This document shows, in pieces, positions 31,351 through 36,842 of a stretch of 40,910 nt of DNA. This DNA comes from a virus. The notes beneath the pieces are model-generated. The model was not told the origin of the DNA and made no database searches. It saw nothing but the letters and a program-made list of their open reading frames with translations. Both the position numbers and the translations under genes were made by a program. Positions within the stretch are counted from its first letter, which is position 1, and each line of letters starts with the position of its first letter. Location of the stretch: positions 1-40,910 of the IMG/VR virus record IMGVR_UViG_3300046454_000274, one strand, 5' to 3'.

Positions 31351-32097
31351 TCAGCCCCTCGCCTTGGCGTTGAGCATGTTGACGGCTTCCTGGTATCGCT
31401 TGCTCGGAAGCTCGGCCAACTGCTCGACCTTGAAGAAGCGGAGAAACTTTGCTTTGTCGGCGCCGACGCTCTCGATCAGCTCGGTAAGCGTCCCAATCTG
31501 TTCCTCGGTGATCACCGTGCCACCGGTAACAGTGTTGCCGTCTCTGTCGTCCCCAATCGCGATATTGAAGATCATCTTGAGCAGGTAGCGTTGGCCGTAG
31601 GTCATGGCCGCGCCGGCTGCATGCGTCTTCGTCATCACGTCGCCGCCCTTGGCTCCCTTGCCATCGGCCGGCATATCGACGTGATATTTGCGGGTGAACT
31701 TGCCGCGGGTGACGTAGCAGACGACGCGGATATGATCCGGCGGTGCGCCGTCCTCAGTATTGTAGGACAGCCCGAACCCTTCGCCCGAATAGACGGGGCG
31801 GATTGCCTTATCCAGTGCGAAATAGGAGGCATATTTGCTGCGCGTCTGGGGATTGTTGGCGTCGGCCGCAACCGCGCGCATCTTGCCCTGCACCGCCGAC
31901 ATCGCTTCGTTGAAAGCTTCCTCGGCAGCCTCAAGCTGGATTTCCTTGCGCATCTGCCAGGCGCGCTCCAAGCGCTCCATCGGAACGGATGGATCGCGGG
32001 CAATACGCTCCAACATGTTGATCACGGCCGTCGTTTCCGACTGCGACGGGATAGGCGAAACAGCTCCAATTATGTTTTCTGCGGGCAGATTCATCAT
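31351..32097 (-). CDS. ERF-family single-strand annealing protein
   Basis: 248 residues. ERF features: EAFNEAMSAVQGKMRAVAAD, NNPQTRSKYASYFALDKAIRP (about 82-102), YSGEGFGLSYNTE and a Gly-rich AAGAAMTYGQRYLL motif (about 157-170). It binds ssDNA and anneals or pairs complementary strands, acting with the YqaJ exonuclease downstream. Start in an ATGA overlap. Confidence 0.9.
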   Translation of the reverse strand: MMNLPAENIIGAVSPIPSQSETTAVINMLERIARDPSVPMERLERAWQMRKEIQLEAAEEAFNEAMSAVQGKMRAVAADANNPQTRSKYASYFALDKAIRPVYSGEGFGLSYNTEDGAPPDHIRVVCYVTRGKFTRKYHVDMPADGKGAKGGDVMTKTHAAGAAMTYGQRYLLKMIFNIAIGDDRDGNTVTGGTVITEEQIGTLTELIESVGADKAKFLRFFKVEQLAELPSKRYQEAVNMLNAKARG

Positions 32098-32261
32098 GCG
32101 AACTCCGGGTTTGCCATTTCGGTTGAGACGGCCTTCAACTGCTCTTCAAACAGAAGGTCGTCGGCGATAGCGTTGATGCGCTCCATGCGGTCTGACGGGC
32201 TCAGCGGCCACAACAGGCGCCAGTGAATTAGGAGTTCGTCTGCGAGCTGCTGGGAGGTCAT
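32094..32261 (-). CDS. Small helical hypothetical protein
   Basis: 55 residues, ATGA overlaps on both sides. Amphipathic helical sequence (LADELLIHWRLLWPL, SDRMERINAIADDLL). Tight coupling to the annealing gene and the 28-residue gene upstream supports it. Function unknown. Confidence 0.65.
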   Translation of the reverse strand: MTSQQLADELLIHWRLLWPLSPSDRMERINAIADDLLFEEQLKAVSTEMANPEFA

Positions 32262-32347
32262 CACAGCACCCACTTTGCGATTGCGAACGTGCCCATGAAG
32301 GCGATGAGGAGTGCGCAGAGAAGATCGATGCGGTTCTCGGGGATCAT
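32261..32347 (-). CDS. 28-residue membrane micropeptide
   Basis: Starts with MIPENRID and continues as one hydrophobic helix (LLCALLIAFMGTFAIA) ending KWVL. Its ATG overlaps the upstream stop and its stop overlaps the downstream start, both as ATGA, so it is inserted exactly in a coupled chain where a chance frame would be unlikely. Single-pass membrane peptide of unknown role. Confidence 0.55.
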   Translation of the reverse strand: MIPENRIDLLCALLIAFMGTFAIAKWVL

Positions 32348-32643
32348 GGCTGCACCCACTTGCAGATCGGGATTTGCACGGCACAAAGATGCTCGACCAT
32401 CGCTCGGCCCCGGTCTGTGATTGAGAAGAACGGGCTTTCTTTTCCCTCGCGAATGGCTTGGTCTATCGACCACGACACGTCGCCGAACTTTGACTTGAGA
32501 AGGCCTTCCTTGACGAAGCAATCCATCGCCTCGTGAACGGCCGGAGACCTCGCATGCGCGGGATTTGAGTCGTCCGCCCAAGCGGCGTAGTCAGTCGGGC
32601 TGGCGTAATAGTGCAGCAGCATGTTGATGCAGAGAGGGCTCAT
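32344..32643 (-). CDS. Hypothetical early protein, possible winged-helix
   Basis: 99 residues from ATG 32643 (a GTG one codon earlier also exists). It begins MSPLCINMLLHYYA, and the pattern of helices followed by PFFSITDRGRAMVEHL (about 69-84) is common in small phage winged-helix proteins where a helix reads out ITxxGR at the wing. DNA binding is possible but unproven. Second gene of the leftward early operon. Confidence 0.7.
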   Translation of the reverse strand: MSPLCINMLLHYYASPTDYAAWADDSNPAHARSPAVHEAMDCFVKEGLLKSKFGDVSWSIDQAIREGKESPFFSITDRGRAMVEHLCAVQIPICKWVQP

Positions 32644-32897
32644 CACGCGGCTTCCCCGTTCTTGCGATAGTCGCGAGCGTGGTCGATCTGGAAGACGGCG
32701 CTGTTGCGCTCCTCATCTTCCTCGGTGTTGCTGATGGCTTCGGAGAGGTCTGCGATTGCCGAGAGGCGCGTGGGGCCATAACCGCGGACGCGACCGTCTT
32801 CGCGCTCAAGGTAGGCGCCGAACTGGCCATTCGGGCAGAGGCCAGTGATGACGTGGCAGTCGTTTTCCGGAAAGTAGTGCCTGCGCCGCTGGTCCAT
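32643..32897 (-). CDS. First gene of the leftward early operon, unknown function
   Basis: 84 residues; ATG 32897 has GGGGAC upstream in a 37-base leader from the predicted leftward promoter. Its place corresponds to lambda N, but it is not Arg-rich at the N-terminus and lacks an N-like motif. The sequence shows a FPENDCHVITGLCPNGQFGAYLE beta region and a central ADLSEAISNTEEDEE helix. It may be an early regulator or anti-defence protein; neither is shown. Confidence 0.75.
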   Translation of the reverse strand: MDQRRRHYFPENDCHVITGLCPNGQFGAYLEREDGRVRGYGPTRLSAIADLSEAISNTEEDEERNSAVFQIDHARDYRKNGEAA

Positions 32898-32940
32898 CTG
32901 CTGTCCCCGTCGTCTGGCCGAAGCCGTTTCGATGGGTCAG

Positions 32941-32969
32941 ACTGTAACCGTGGCTGATACACACGTCAA
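32941..32969 (-). promoter_or_regulatory. Leftward early promoter (PL-like)
   Basis: Reading leftward: -35 TTGACG (5/6; 32969-32964), 17-base spacer, -10 TACAGT (4/6; 32946-32941). Expected start near 32934, 37 bases before the first early gene. One 17-bp operator fills the spacer and enters the -10 box; another lies 7 bases upstream of the -35 box. Confidence 0.7.
32944..32960. promoter_or_regulatory. Operator OL-a (17-bp palindrome)
   Basis: GTAACCGTGGCTGATAC. It shares 13/17 positions (on the opposite strand) with the OR-a site and occupies the PL spacer, overlapping three bases of the -10 box, so bound repressor should block RNA polymerase. Confidence 0.65.
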
Positions 32970-32976
32970 CAATAAA

Positions 32977-32993
32977 GTGACGGCTACAGTCAC
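32977..32993. promoter_or_regulatory. Operator OL-b (17-bp palindrome)
   Basis: GTGACGGCTACAGTCAC, with 5-bp perfect terminal arms GTGAC/GTCAC. It lies 7 bases upstream of the PL -35 box, 33 bp centre-to-centre from OL-a, about three helical turns, suiting cooperative binding on one face. Confidence 0.65.
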
Positions 32994-33006
32994 ATTTTTT
33001 CTGGGC

Positions 33007-33035
33007 AAAGAAAAACCCCACGTTTCCATGGGGTT
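33007..33035 (-). terminator. Terminator of the repressor transcript
   Basis: Leftward reading: a 7-bp stem AACCCCA/TGGGGTT with an 8-base loop, followed by TTTTCTTT. It lies 22 bases past the repressor stop and before the PL region, insulating the leftward promoter from repressor transcription. Confidence 0.8.
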
Positions 33036-33056
33036 GCGATTCGATTGCGGTCTATA

Positions 33057-33407
33057 TTAGCGGCCAGCGATGCCTCTGACAGCAGAAATCGCGGCCTGCT
33101 GCTTCACTGGATCGTCCATTTCCTCGATCATGTCGTCCAAACTAAAAACTGTTTGGCCTGGTGCCGGCGGCGGAAACCAGAGCTGGCTCGGCTTTATGCC
33201 TATGGCTGCGGCGATTATATCCATTTCCCCGGCGTTGATCGTCCACCAGTTCTTTTCGAGGCGGTAGTAGCTCTCGCGCTCGATATCGAGGGCATCCGCC
33301 AGATCGACGGCCTTGGTACCCATGAACTTCCGCCAATCCCGCAGATAGAACGGCCGGCGCTTGGCTGGAACCTTAGCAGGAAGGTGTCTCTTCTTGTGTG
33401 TAACCAT
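33057..33407 (-). CDS. HTH (XRE-type) repressor, CI analogue
   Basis: 116 residues from ATG 33407. A basic N-terminus (THKKRHLPAKVPAKRR) precedes an XRE-type helix-turn-helix (about 24-66: FYLRDWRKFMG, VDLADALDIERESYYRLEKN). The remaining ~50 residues hold a Pro-rich linker and an acidic helix (SLDDMIEEMDDP) likely to mediate oligomerisation. There is no LexA/S24 peptidase domain. It lies between the two operator pairs and points left, exactly like lambda cI. No SD is seen; a weak -10 (TATTGT) places the transcript start at about the ATG. Expected role: maintain lysogeny by repressing PL and PR. Confidence 0.8.
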   Translation of the reverse strand: MVTHKKRHLPAKVPAKRRPFYLRDWRKFMGTKAVDLADALDIERESYYRLEKNWWTINAGEMDIIAAAIGIKPSQLWFPPPAPGQTVFSLDDMIEEMDDPVKQQAAISAVRGIAGR

Positions 33408-33441
33408 GCTGGGCACAATACCGCACTGCCGAAATGAGTGG

Positions 33442-33458
33442 GTATCAGCAGCCGTCAC
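33442..33458. promoter_or_regulatory. Operator OR-a (17-bp palindrome)
   Basis: GTATCAGCAGCCGTCAC. It lies 8 bases upstream of the PR -35 box. Its centre is about 43 bp upstream of the predicted repressor transcript start, the position from which lambda CI activates its own promoter (-42), so autoactivation is possible. Confidence 0.65.
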
Positions 33459-33466
33459 TTTTGTCC

Positions 33467-33496
33467 TTGACAGACTGTGACAGCAGCGGATACAAC
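33467..33496 (+). promoter_or_regulatory. Rightward early promoter (PR-like)
   Basis: -35 TTGACA (6/6; 33467-33472) and -10 TACAAC (33491-33496, 18-base spacer) or the overlapping GATACA (33489-33494, 16-base spacer). Transcription should start within a few bases of the ATG at 33504, which has no SD, so the Cro-like mRNA may be leaderless. Confidence 0.65.
33477..33493. promoter_or_regulatory. Operator OR-b (17-bp palindrome)
   Basis: GTGACAGCAGCGGATAC; its reverse complement matches OR-a at 14/17. It fills the PR spacer and runs into the -10 box, mirroring OL-a at PL. Centre-to-centre distance to OR-a is 35 bp. Confidence 0.65.
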
Positions 33497-33503
33497 CACG
33501 GGC

Positions 33504-33740
33504 ATGCAGACGCACCCGCTCAGAACCTACCGCACCTCCAAGACGCCAAAGCAGTCGCAAGCTGACTTGGCAAACATCCTTGGCGTGTCGCGGCTCACCG
33601 TTCTCCGTTGGGAAAACGGCGATCGCAAAATCGATGAATCTCTTCTTTCAACCGTAGCCGAGAGAACGGGCATCCCCGCGAAGGAATTGCGCCCGGATCT
33701 CGTGCTTCGTCTTGAGCAGCTTGTGGGTGGGGATCAGTGA
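33504..33740 (+). CDS. Cro-like HTH regulator
   Basis: 78 residues from ATG 33504; an upstream GTG at 33477 lies inside the promoter and is rejected. XRE-type HTH (about 17-60: KQSQADLANILGVSRLTVLRWENGDRKI) with an ERTGIPAKELRPDL segment following. First gene rightward from PR, divergent from the repressor with a 96-base switch region between. Likely binds the same operators to favour lytic growth, by analogy with Cro; binding order unknown. Confidence 0.8.
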   Translation: MQTHPLRTYRTSKTPKQSQADLANILGVSRLTVLRWENGDRKIDESLLSTVAERTGIPAKELRPDLVLRLEQLVGGDQ

Positions 33741-33970
33741 CTGGTCTCGCCCGCCAACTCCGCGGCCTCGACGTAATGCCGTCCATTCTCGATGGCGACA
33801 GCCGCCGGCGAGATGCTTGCGTAGAGCGGAGTGAATTCGGTTCCGCGCTTGATGCCGCATATCACCATGACGTTGCCATCGTCCATCTTCGTGGTGATGA
33901 TCTTGTTCACATAGAACAGCGGGAGCCCGCTGATATCGACTTCCGACCTCATTCCCATTTCCCCGTCCAT
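33734..33970 (-). CDS. Small antisense gene inside the rightward operon
   Basis: 78 residues from ATG 33970 (later ATGs at 33958 and 33952 also possible). It reads as a compact beta protein (EVDISGLPLFYVNKIITTKM, then VMVICGIKRGTEFTPLY) with an Ala/Glu tail. Its stop overlaps the Cro-like stop by 7 bases on the opposite strand. It opposes PR transcription, so it is probably expressed when PR is off, or its mRNA regulates the rightward transcript. Function unknown. Confidence 0.6.
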   Translation of the reverse strand: MDGEMGMRSEVDISGLPLFYVNKIITTKMDDGNVMVICGIKRGTEFTPLYASISPAAVAIENGRHYVEAAELAGETSH

Positions 33971-34088
33971 GCTTGCGCTGCCGCCAGCGCGAACGGCGAA
34001 TGTGTTCACTTGTTGACAGAGGTTGCAAATCAATTCCGGGCATCTCCGTCTTTGTACGTAGATTTGCGCGCTCAAGTTGATTCAAGCT

Positions 34089-34104
34089 GTTCCGATCTCG
34101 GAAC
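34089..34104. promoter_or_regulatory. Dyad in the divergent gap between 33970 and 34165
   Basis: GTTCCGA/TCGGAAC arms of 7 bp with a 2-base centre; a further GGAAC copy follows 10 bases on. It lies in a 194-base gap between a leftward and a rightward gene with no ORF of its own, so it is a plausible operator for divergent promoters. It differs from the 17-bp operators. No strong -35/-10 pair could be assigned. Confidence 0.45.
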
Positions 34105-34164
34105 ATTGCACGGAACCTTTCCATACATTCCGCGAGATTCAATCTTGCATTCTGGAGAGATGTT

Positions 34165-34416
34165 ATGACCCGACGCGCTGGCCTCACGGGGATAAGCACC
34201 AACGCGCCGGGTGGTGGCGCCGTCACGCAATACAGTTCGGGCGCCGAAATCATTCGCATGCCTTCAGGATCGATTGTCTCGATACCTTCGCTCGAACCTC
34301 TCCATCTCGCTGAGGCGCGTCTTAAGGAAGCGCTCCTTTTCGCGCTGCCGCTCAGCATCATCCTCTGGATTCTTATCGGGCTCGCTATCTGGGGCCTGAT
34401 CTCCGCAGTTCGCTAG
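34165..34416 (+). CDS. Tail-anchored small membrane protein
   Basis: 83 residues; ATG after GGAGAGATGTT. A polar N-terminus (TRRAGLTGISTNAPGGG), a SIVSIPSLEPLHLAEARLKE helix, then one C-terminal hydrophobic segment (LLFALPLSIILWILIGLAIW, about 58-77). Topology suggests a C-tail-anchored inner-membrane protein. A 73-codon opposing frame (34264-34485) is judged a shadow. Function unknown. Confidence 0.65.
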   Translation: MTRRAGLTGISTNAPGGGAVTQYSSGAEIIRMPSGSIVSIPSLEPLHLAEARLKEALLFALPLSIILWILIGLAIWGLISAVR

Positions 34417-34475
34417 GACCCTCGCCGCCGCCAAGCCAAGCGGGGTCCATGTATCGTTGTCTTGTTCAAGTTCGT

Positions 34476-34505
34476 CCTTCGTCATGTCCGCAACATGAAC
34501 GAAGG
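34476..34505. promoter_or_regulatory. Long nested inverted repeat upstream of 34546
   Basis: Outer arms CCTTCGT/ACGAAGG and inner arms CATGT/ACATG form a 12-bp near-continuous dyad with a single bulged A and a 5-base loop. It sits in the 129-base gap before the 111-residue gene. No T tract follows, so operator or RNA structure is more likely than a terminator. Confidence 0.5.
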
Positions 34506-34545
34506 GGTTTCCAGAGTGCTGTCAAAGTTTGCGAGGAAAAAAGCA

Positions 34546-34881
34546 ATGAGTGCCGCCGCGTTAACGTCAATCACCCGCAGCGCCTTGGGCGCCCTGGTTG
34601 AACGCGAGGAGCGCCGTACAGGCTCCCGCATGGTGGCATACGAGATCGTAGCGCAAACGATCGGCGCATCCGCATCGTGGGTGCGCGCCTTCCTCGGGAA
34701 GTCGGAAGCGGTCAAAGAACCGCGGATAACTTTGTTCCAAAATATCAGGGCCAGTTACGAGAATTTGTGTAACCGCGTCGAACAAGAAAACCGACATGAT
34801 GAGCACAGGCTGAGGCTCATCAAGGGAGAGATTGATGCGGTTACTGAAGGCTTTGGCGAGCAAATTGGTCGTCAAGATTAA
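34546..34881 (+). CDS. Hypothetical early protein, possibly DNA-binding
   Basis: 111 residues from ATG 34546 (AGGAAAAAAGCA leader); upstream in-frame starts at 34495 and 34462 fall in the inverted repeat region. N-terminal helical domain with YEIVAQTIGASASWVRAFLG (about 32-51), which has HTH character, followed by a charged coiled-coil-like region ending IGRQD. May be a CII/regulator-type early protein by position; not shown. Confidence 0.65.
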   Translation: MSAAALTSITRSALGALVEREERRTGSRMVAYEIVAQTIGASASWVRAFLGKSEAVKEPRITLFQNIRASYENLCNRVEQENRHDEHRLRLIKGEIDAVTEGFGEQIGRQD

Positions 34882-34917
34882 GATCGCGTGGGCGGTCATC
34901 ACGGGGAGGGGGAAATA

Positions 34918-35391
34918 GTGACATCATTCGAAATGCGTCTGCATGCCGAGCACAAAGCCCGGCAAGCTAGATTTTCTGCGGCGGCAATGCCGCATAACAC
35001 GATTGAGTTTATCGATCCGCCGCCGCCTCAACCGACAGCGACGTCAATCCCGCCGATCTTGAACGAGCAAATCAAGGAAGCTCATTCGATGATCGAGCGG
35101 CCGTGGGTCAACCAGGTCGAGACCATTCAACGCGCGGTGCTTGCGAAGTTTCCGGGCATGACGTTGGCGGACATCAAGTCATCGAGCCGTGGCGCGAAGT
35201 GTGTCGCTCCCCGGCATCTCGCGATGTACCTCTGCAAGGAATTGACTGACAAATCCTTGCTCGACATCGGACGGCGCTTTGGCGGTCGAGATCACACCAC
35301 GGTGCTCAACGCGATCAACCGCATCACCGCGCGCCTGCTTGACGATGAAGAATTCGCGCAGTTCGTCAACCGGATTCGGGAGAGCATCTGA
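34918..35391 (+). CDS. DnaA domain IV protein, probable replication initiator accessory
   Basis: 157 residues from GTG 34918, which has GGAGG 8 bases upstream; an upstream GTG at 34888 has no SD. After a ~55-residue polar, Pro-rich N-terminus, residues ~62-157 match the DnaA C-terminal DNA-binding domain: VAPRHLAMYLCKELTDKSL, IGRRFGGRDHTTVLNAI (117-133), the DnaA-box-reading signature. The AAA+ ATPase domain is missing. It could recruit host DnaA machinery to the phage origin or compete for DnaA boxes. The following replication genes support a replication role. Confidence 0.85.
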   Translation: MTSFEMRLHAEHKARQARFSAAAMPHNTIEFIDPPPPQPTATSIPPILNEQIKEAHSMIERPWVNQVETIQRAVLAKFPGMTLADIKSSSRGAKCVAPRHLAMYLCKELTDKSLLDIGRRFGGRDHTTVLNAINRITARLLDDEEFAQFVNRIRESI

Positions 35392-35573
35392 TGACCCCGA
35401 TCCACACCCTCGTCACCCGCATGAAGCGCTTGCCGCTCCAGCACCAGGCCGCGCATCTCAAGGCTCTGATTGATCTTGAGAAGCCCCGCAGTATCCGCCG
35501 CGGCGAGCTGGAAGCCATGCTCAAGGATGTGAACCTCCGCCGACTGAAGCGAGAAAGGCGCACGGCAGCATGA
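35391..35573 (+). CDS. Small basic helical protein
   Basis: 60 residues, TGATG overlap with the DnaA-like gene and ATGA overlap with the next gene. Highly basic, helical (MKRLPLQHQAAHLKALIDLE; DVNLRRLKRERR). Nucleic-acid binding is plausible from charge. Function unknown. Confidence 0.7.
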   Translation: MTPIHTLVTRMKRLPLQHQAAHLKALIDLEKPRSIRRGELEAMLKDVNLRRLKRERRTAA

Positions 35574-35776
35574 CCAAGATCCGCAAGTCCATTCCAACCG
35601 AAGGCGCTCATATGTGGTGGGCGAGTGGTTGGTCTTACGTCATGCCAGATTTCCACAAGCCCAACCATTCTATCATCGAGTGGCTGAGCGATAATCCTCC
35701 AGTGTATCCCCATCGCGTTCCCGAAACCACGAACCAAGAGAACGCACATGGCGACGATCGGCGACAACCAGCTTAA
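35570..35776 (+). CDS. Small hypothetical protein
   Basis: 68 residues starting in an ATGA overlap. Trp/Pro/His-rich (AHMWWASGWSYVMPDFHKP), no recognised domain. Its last 29 bases overlap the start of the GapR-like gene in another frame. Function unknown. Confidence 0.65.
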   Translation: MTKIRKSIPTEGAHMWWASGWSYVMPDFHKPNHSIIEWLSDNPPVYPHRVPETTNQENAHGDDRRQPA

Positions 35777-35987
35777 GTCAGTCTTGGAGCGGATCAACCG
35801 TCTCGAAGATCAGAAGAAGGATATCCATCAGGATATCACTGAGGTCTATCTAGAAGCCAAAGGGAATGGCCTAAATCCCAAGGCTCTACGCGTGATCGTC
35901 CGCAAACAGCGCGCCGACGCCAAGAAGGCTGCGGAGCTCCAGGCTGATGTGGACGCCTATATGGCCGTCCTGGGGGGCGCCGTTTAA
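35748..35987 (+). CDS. GapR/DUF2312-family DNA-binding protein
   Basis: 79 residues, matching the compact GapR fold: LKSVLERINRLEDQKKDIHQ coiled coil (about 9-28), YLEAKGNGLNPKALRVIVR (about 34-52), then a basic helix and short C-terminal helix ending MAVLGGAV. Host GapR binds AT-rich, overtwisted DNA ahead of replication forks and transcription and stimulates topoisomerases. A phage copy inside the replication operon may serve phage replication or reshape host chromatin. The family is essentially alphaproteobacterial. Confidence 0.88.
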   Translation: MATIGDNQLKSVLERINRLEDQKKDIHQDITEVYLEAKGNGLNPKALRVIVRKQRADAKKAAELQADVDAYMAVLGGAV

Positions 35988-36842
35988 GTGGCGCGCATCC
36001 GTACCATAAAGCCAGAATTCTTCAGGCATGCGGACCTGTACGAAGCGGAGAAGGAAACCGGCCTTCCGCTTCGTATAGCGTTCGCCGGCCTGTGGACTGC
36101 GGCTGATCGCGAAGGACGCTTCAAATGGCGCCCGCGCGAATTGAAGCTCGATTGCCTTCCCCATGATGAGGTTGATTTTTCACGTGTGCTCGACGCGTTG
36201 ACCACGCGTGGATGGCTCGTGCGTTACGCGGTGAACGGAGTGGAATATGGTGCGATCCCAACATGGGGGTCGCATCAGATCATCAATAACCGTGAAACTG
36301 CATCTGTCATTCCTACGCCCAATGAAGTCAATGGCTTGACGCGTGAGGCACGCGTGACAGACGCGACGACCACGCCTCTTGTGCAAGTCCAAGGGGAAGG
36401 GAAGGGAAGGGAAGGGGAAAGGAAAGGAATGGATTCCGACGCTAACGCGCCGGAGTTCGAAAAATCTTCTCGGAAAAAGGTTTCGAAGGCCCTTCCCGAT
36501 AGCTACCAGCTTTCGGAACGAATTCTGGCTTACGCGGTGCGTCTCGGGCTCTCGAACAGCGAGGTAGTTCGCGAGCATACCAAATTCTGCAATCACGCCA
36601 AGCAGACTGATCGACGCTGTGCCGAGTGGGAGCCGGCGGAAGAAACCTGGATGTTGGGTGCAGCCGAAAGACTGGGCAAGCAGCCGACGACAGGTTCTGT
36701 CGCGCCTGATTGGAACGTGGTGATCGAGTTGTACAAGCGGACAGGCCATTGGTCGCGCTGGGCTGGGCCAGATCCTGAATCGCCGGCATGCAAAGCGCCC
36801 CCAGATTTGCTCGAAAAGCACGGCCTGAGGACGATGCAATGA
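35988..36842 (+). CDS. Replication protein (lambda O/DnaD-like role) containing origin-like repeats
   Basis: 284 residues, GTG start on the base after the GapR-like stop. The N-terminal domain (about 1-105) is a winged-helix type seen in phage replication proteins: ARIRTIKPEFFRHADLYEAE, IAFAGLWTAADREGRFKWR. A low-complexity Gly/Glu/Lys/Arg linker (about 134-145) is encoded by a pure purine tract. The C-terminal part (about 165-284) is helical with WEPAEETWMLGAAE. By analogy with lambda O it may bind an origin inside its own gene and load the helicase; no helicase or primase motifs are present. Confidence 0.75.
   Translation: MARIRTIKPEFFRHADLYEAEKETGLPLRIAFAGLWTAADREGRFKWRPRELKLDCLPHDEVDFSRVLDALTTRGWLVRYAVNGVEYGAIPTWGSHQIINNRETASVIPTPNEVNGLTREARVTDATTTPLVQVQGEGKGREGERKGMDSDANAPEFEKSSRKKVSKALPDSYQLSERILAYAVRLGLSNSEVVREHTKFCNHAKQTDRRCAEWEPAEETWMLGAAERLGKQPTTGSVAPDWNVVIELYKRTGHWSRWAGPDPESPACKAPPDLLEKHGLRTMQ
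36339..36429 (+). repeat. Iteron-like 11-bp repeats followed by homopurine tract (candidate replication origin)
   Basis: Four units start at an 11-bp period (36339, 36350, 36361, 36372). The first two share ACGCGTGA, the third keeps ACGCG and the fourth ACGC. Nine bases later a 39-base uninterrupted A/G tract (36391-36429) made of GGGAA/GGAAA blocks follows. Both lie in the middle of the replication protein gene, like lambda ori (iterons plus a purine-asymmetric tract in gene O). Only two units are close copies, so this is a candidate. Confidence 0.45.

Noticed and set aside
33477-33503. Upstream GTG start for the Cro-like protein
   Set aside because: It falls in the operator and ahead of the predicted transcript start, so it would not be on the mRNA.
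34264-34485. 73-codon leftward frame opposite the tail-anchored membrane gene
   Set aside because: It starts inside the nested inverted repeat, lacks an SD, and its charged composition is what the antisense of a hydrophobic segment produces; the rightward gene has a good SD and a clear membrane helix.
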